Assembly: GCA_019635535.1 (NCBI GenBank)
Contig: JAHBZH010000001.1
Coordinates: 124,001 to 188,000 of the forward strand
Source of the DNA: Sphingomonas sp.
GTDB lineage: Bacteria; Pseudomonadota; Alphaproteobacteria; Sphingomonadales; Sphingomonadaceae
Direction of reading: 5' to 3'
DNA length: 64,000 nt
Shown here: positions 62,554 to 64,000 of the stretch, piece by piece
Numbering within the stretch: position 1 is the stretch's first letter
How the letters are laid out: every line of letters begins with the position of its first letter
The notes under the pieces: model-generated
The model's database searches: none
Told to the model about the DNA's origin: nothing
The model's input: the letters and a program-made list of their open reading frames with translations, nothing else
Made by a program: the position numbers and the translations under genes

Positions 62554-64000
62554 TTAGAAATTGACGCCGACCGACAGGTAGACCTGACGCGGATTGCCGT
62601 AATAGGCGGTCAGCACGCCCTCCGCGCCGAGCGTCGGGATCAGAGCGCCTGTGCCGGTGCGGTTGAATGCGCCGGTGTCCGGATTTTGCGAGAGGAAATT
62701 GTAGCCGGACACGATGTAGCGCTTGTTGGTGAGATTGCGGCCGTGCAGTCCGATCGACCAGCGATCGTCGTCCGAACGCCACACCAGGTTCGCGTCCCAA
62801 AGCGCGAATCCGCCCTGGTCCAGCTCCGGTATGCTCAGCTCGAACTGCTGGCTGGCGCTGCGATAGGACAGGGTGGTGATGAAGTTCAGCATCCCGTCGG
62901 CGACCGGCGTGCCGTAGTTGAGCGTGCCGCTCAGCGTCCATTCCGGCGTATTCTGGATCGCCCGCCGGTCCGCCACGTCGATGCCGCGCGCATCGATGAA
63001 CTCGCGATATTCGGCATCGAGATAGCCGAGCGACCAGGAGAAGTTCAGCGAATCCCCGTCCGTGCCGAAGCTGCGGGCGAGCAGCGCATTGCCTTCGAAT
63101 TCCACGCCGCGGAACCGCGCCCTGGCGGCATTGGTGGTGACGCCGATGAAGGTCTGCTGCCCGTTGAGCACGGTGCCGACCGAACCCGGAATCTGCACGT
63201 CGGCATAATTGGCCTGGAACAGCGCCAGGCTGAAGCGCAGCCGCCGGTCGAGCAAAGCGGCGCGCCAGCCCAGCTCGTAGCTCGTCACCGTCTCCGGATC
63301 GAAGGACATGAATTCGAACAGCTCCTGCGAATTGCAGGCCCCGCCGGTCGGGTTGCGGCAGGCGGTGGAGACGCCGCGCGGATCAAAACCGCCGCCCTTG
63401 AAACCGCGCGAATAGCTCGCATAGATCGTGTGATCGCGGTTCGGACGGAAGCTCACCGAGGCGCGCGGCGTGAATTCCTTGAACGTCGCAGTGCCGGTGA
63501 AATCCGATTGCAGGACGATCGGAATACCGGTGCCGCCGAAGAAGGGCGAGCCGCCGCCGCCCAGATAGACCTGGCGCAGGATGTCGGAGGTGCGCTGGTC
63601 CCAGGTATAGCGGCCGCCGACCGAGACGCTGAACTGCTCGGTGAGATCATAGGAGAAGTCCCCGAACAGCGCCCAGGTCTCGGTATCGACATCGCCGAAG
63701 GTGAGCGCGGTCACGCCGCCAGGCAAGCGCACATCGAAGACGGTGTTCGCATTGGCGTCGAGATAATAAGCCCCCAACAGGCCGTTGAACCCGCCCGCAT
63801 TGTAGAGCAGCTGCAGCTCCTGCGAGACTTGGCGATTCTCGTAGATCGCCGGCACGTCCACATCGACGGCGGGCAACGCGTCGAAATCGATCGGCGTACC
63901 GCTCTCGTCACGACGCCATGAGGTGATCGAGCGCAGCGTCACGCGTTCGGAGAGATTGACCTCGCCGGTCAAGGCGACGCCCCAGGCCTCGACATACTGA
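62554..64000 (-). CDS. TonB-dependent receptor, C-terminal part (5-prime end outside window)
   Basis: About 482 residues of the beta-barrel are present; the frame remains open to the window edge, so the signal peptide and plug are missing. Barrel features: LRSITSWRRDESGTPIDFDA, SVGGRYTWDQRTSDILRQVY, TIYASYSRGFKGGGFDPRGV (the SRGFKxGGF strand common in these receptors), and a C-terminal QVYLSVGVNF ending in Phe. Probably transcribed with the MFS gene downstream. Substrate unknown. Confidence 0.92.
   Translation of the reverse strand, partial: QYVEAWGVALTGEVNLSERVTLRSITSWRRDESGTPIDFDALPAVDVDVPAIYENRQVSQELQLLYNAGGFNGLLGAYYLDANANTVFDVRLPGGVTALTFGDVDTETWALFGDFSYDLTEQFSVSVGGRYTWDQRTSDILRQVYLGGGGSPFFGGTGIPIVLQSDFTGTATFKEFTPRASVSFRPNRDHTIYASYSRGFKGGGFDPRGVSTACRNPTGGACNSQELFEFMSFDPETVTSYELGWRAALLDRRLRFSLALFQANYADVQIPGSVGTVLNGQQTFIGVTTNAARARFRGVEFEGNALLARSFGTDGDSLNFSWSLGYLDAEYREFIDARGIDVADRRAIQNTPEWTLSGTLNYGTPVADGMLNFITTLSYRSASQQFELSIPELDQGGFALWDANLVWRSDDDRWSIGLHGRNLTNKRYIVSGYNFLSQNPDTGAFNRTGTGALIPTLGAEGVLTAYYGNPRQVYLSVGVNF

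Overview
The window is high-GC, gene-dense chromosomal DNA from an alphaproteobacterium, most likely a sphingomonad (order Sphingomonadales). Evidence: a circularly permuted two-piece tmRNA whose tag reads ANDNEALAIAA; the rimP-nusA-ylxR-infB-rbfA and truB-rpsO-pnp order; a very large (1552 aa) NAD-glutamate dehydrogenase; three large TonB-dependent receptors; and many GTG/TTG starts with ATGA/GTGA gene overlaps. No phage, insertion sequence, CRISPR array or replication origin was seen.

Layout. 0.1-3.3 kb: a CadC-like winged-helix/TPR regulator convergent with a trimeric autotransporter adhesin; three 11-bp-spaced direct repeats sit upstream of the adhesin. 3.6-15.9 kb: the translation/RNA-metabolism core (rimP, nusA, ylxR-type, infB, a 63-aa membrane ORF, rbfA, two secreted or acetyltransferase genes, tdk, truB, rpsO, pnp), closed by a REP-like palindrome and a strong terminator. 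16-19.2 kb: a lipoprotein, a ParDE toxin-antitoxin pair with a near-consensus promoter, an Nramp-related transporter lacking the usual metal motifs, a small lipoprotein, and ssrA followed by two hairpins with the same loop. 19.2-30.3 kb: a VOC/NTF2 pair with a divergent TetR gene, mscL, LemA and two TPM-domain proteins, Nudix, DedA, an NDUFS4-like protein, a solo molybdenum hydroxylase large subunit coupled to hemH, phbB, and a lower-GC membrane gene. 30.4-37.1 kb: NAD-glutamate dehydrogenase, a cupredoxin, a PAS protein, tRNA-Thr(CGT).

37.2-45.4 kb is an accessory catabolic cassette: TetR divergent from a TonB receptor, then FAH-family hydrolase, cupin, acyl-CoA synthetase, metallo-beta-lactamase-fold and NTF2-like proteins, tightly spaced and reading as one uptake-plus-degradation unit of unknown substrate. 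46-48.4 kb: a LytS/LytTR two-component pair and a YCII-like protein. 48.6-54.6 kb: a 1006-aa TonB receptor, PadR, DoxX-like, AraC and PilZ genes. 54.7-59.0 kb is a copper-resistance island: two small secreted metal-binding-type proteins, cueR with a perfect palindromic operator, copA (multicopper oxidase), copB and a DUF411 protein, met tail-to-tail by a PepSY-type membrane protein. 59.8-64 kb: maiA, a class II aldolase, an MFS transporter and a TonB receptor cut by the window edge.

The signals most worth a second look are the 11-bp repeat array upstream of the adhesin, the twin same-loop hairpins after ssrA, the orphan minus-strand terminator at 45.7 kb, the Nramp-related protein without metal motifs, and the TetR-controlled catabolic cassette. 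All functional calls are from reading the sequence; no database search was possible.
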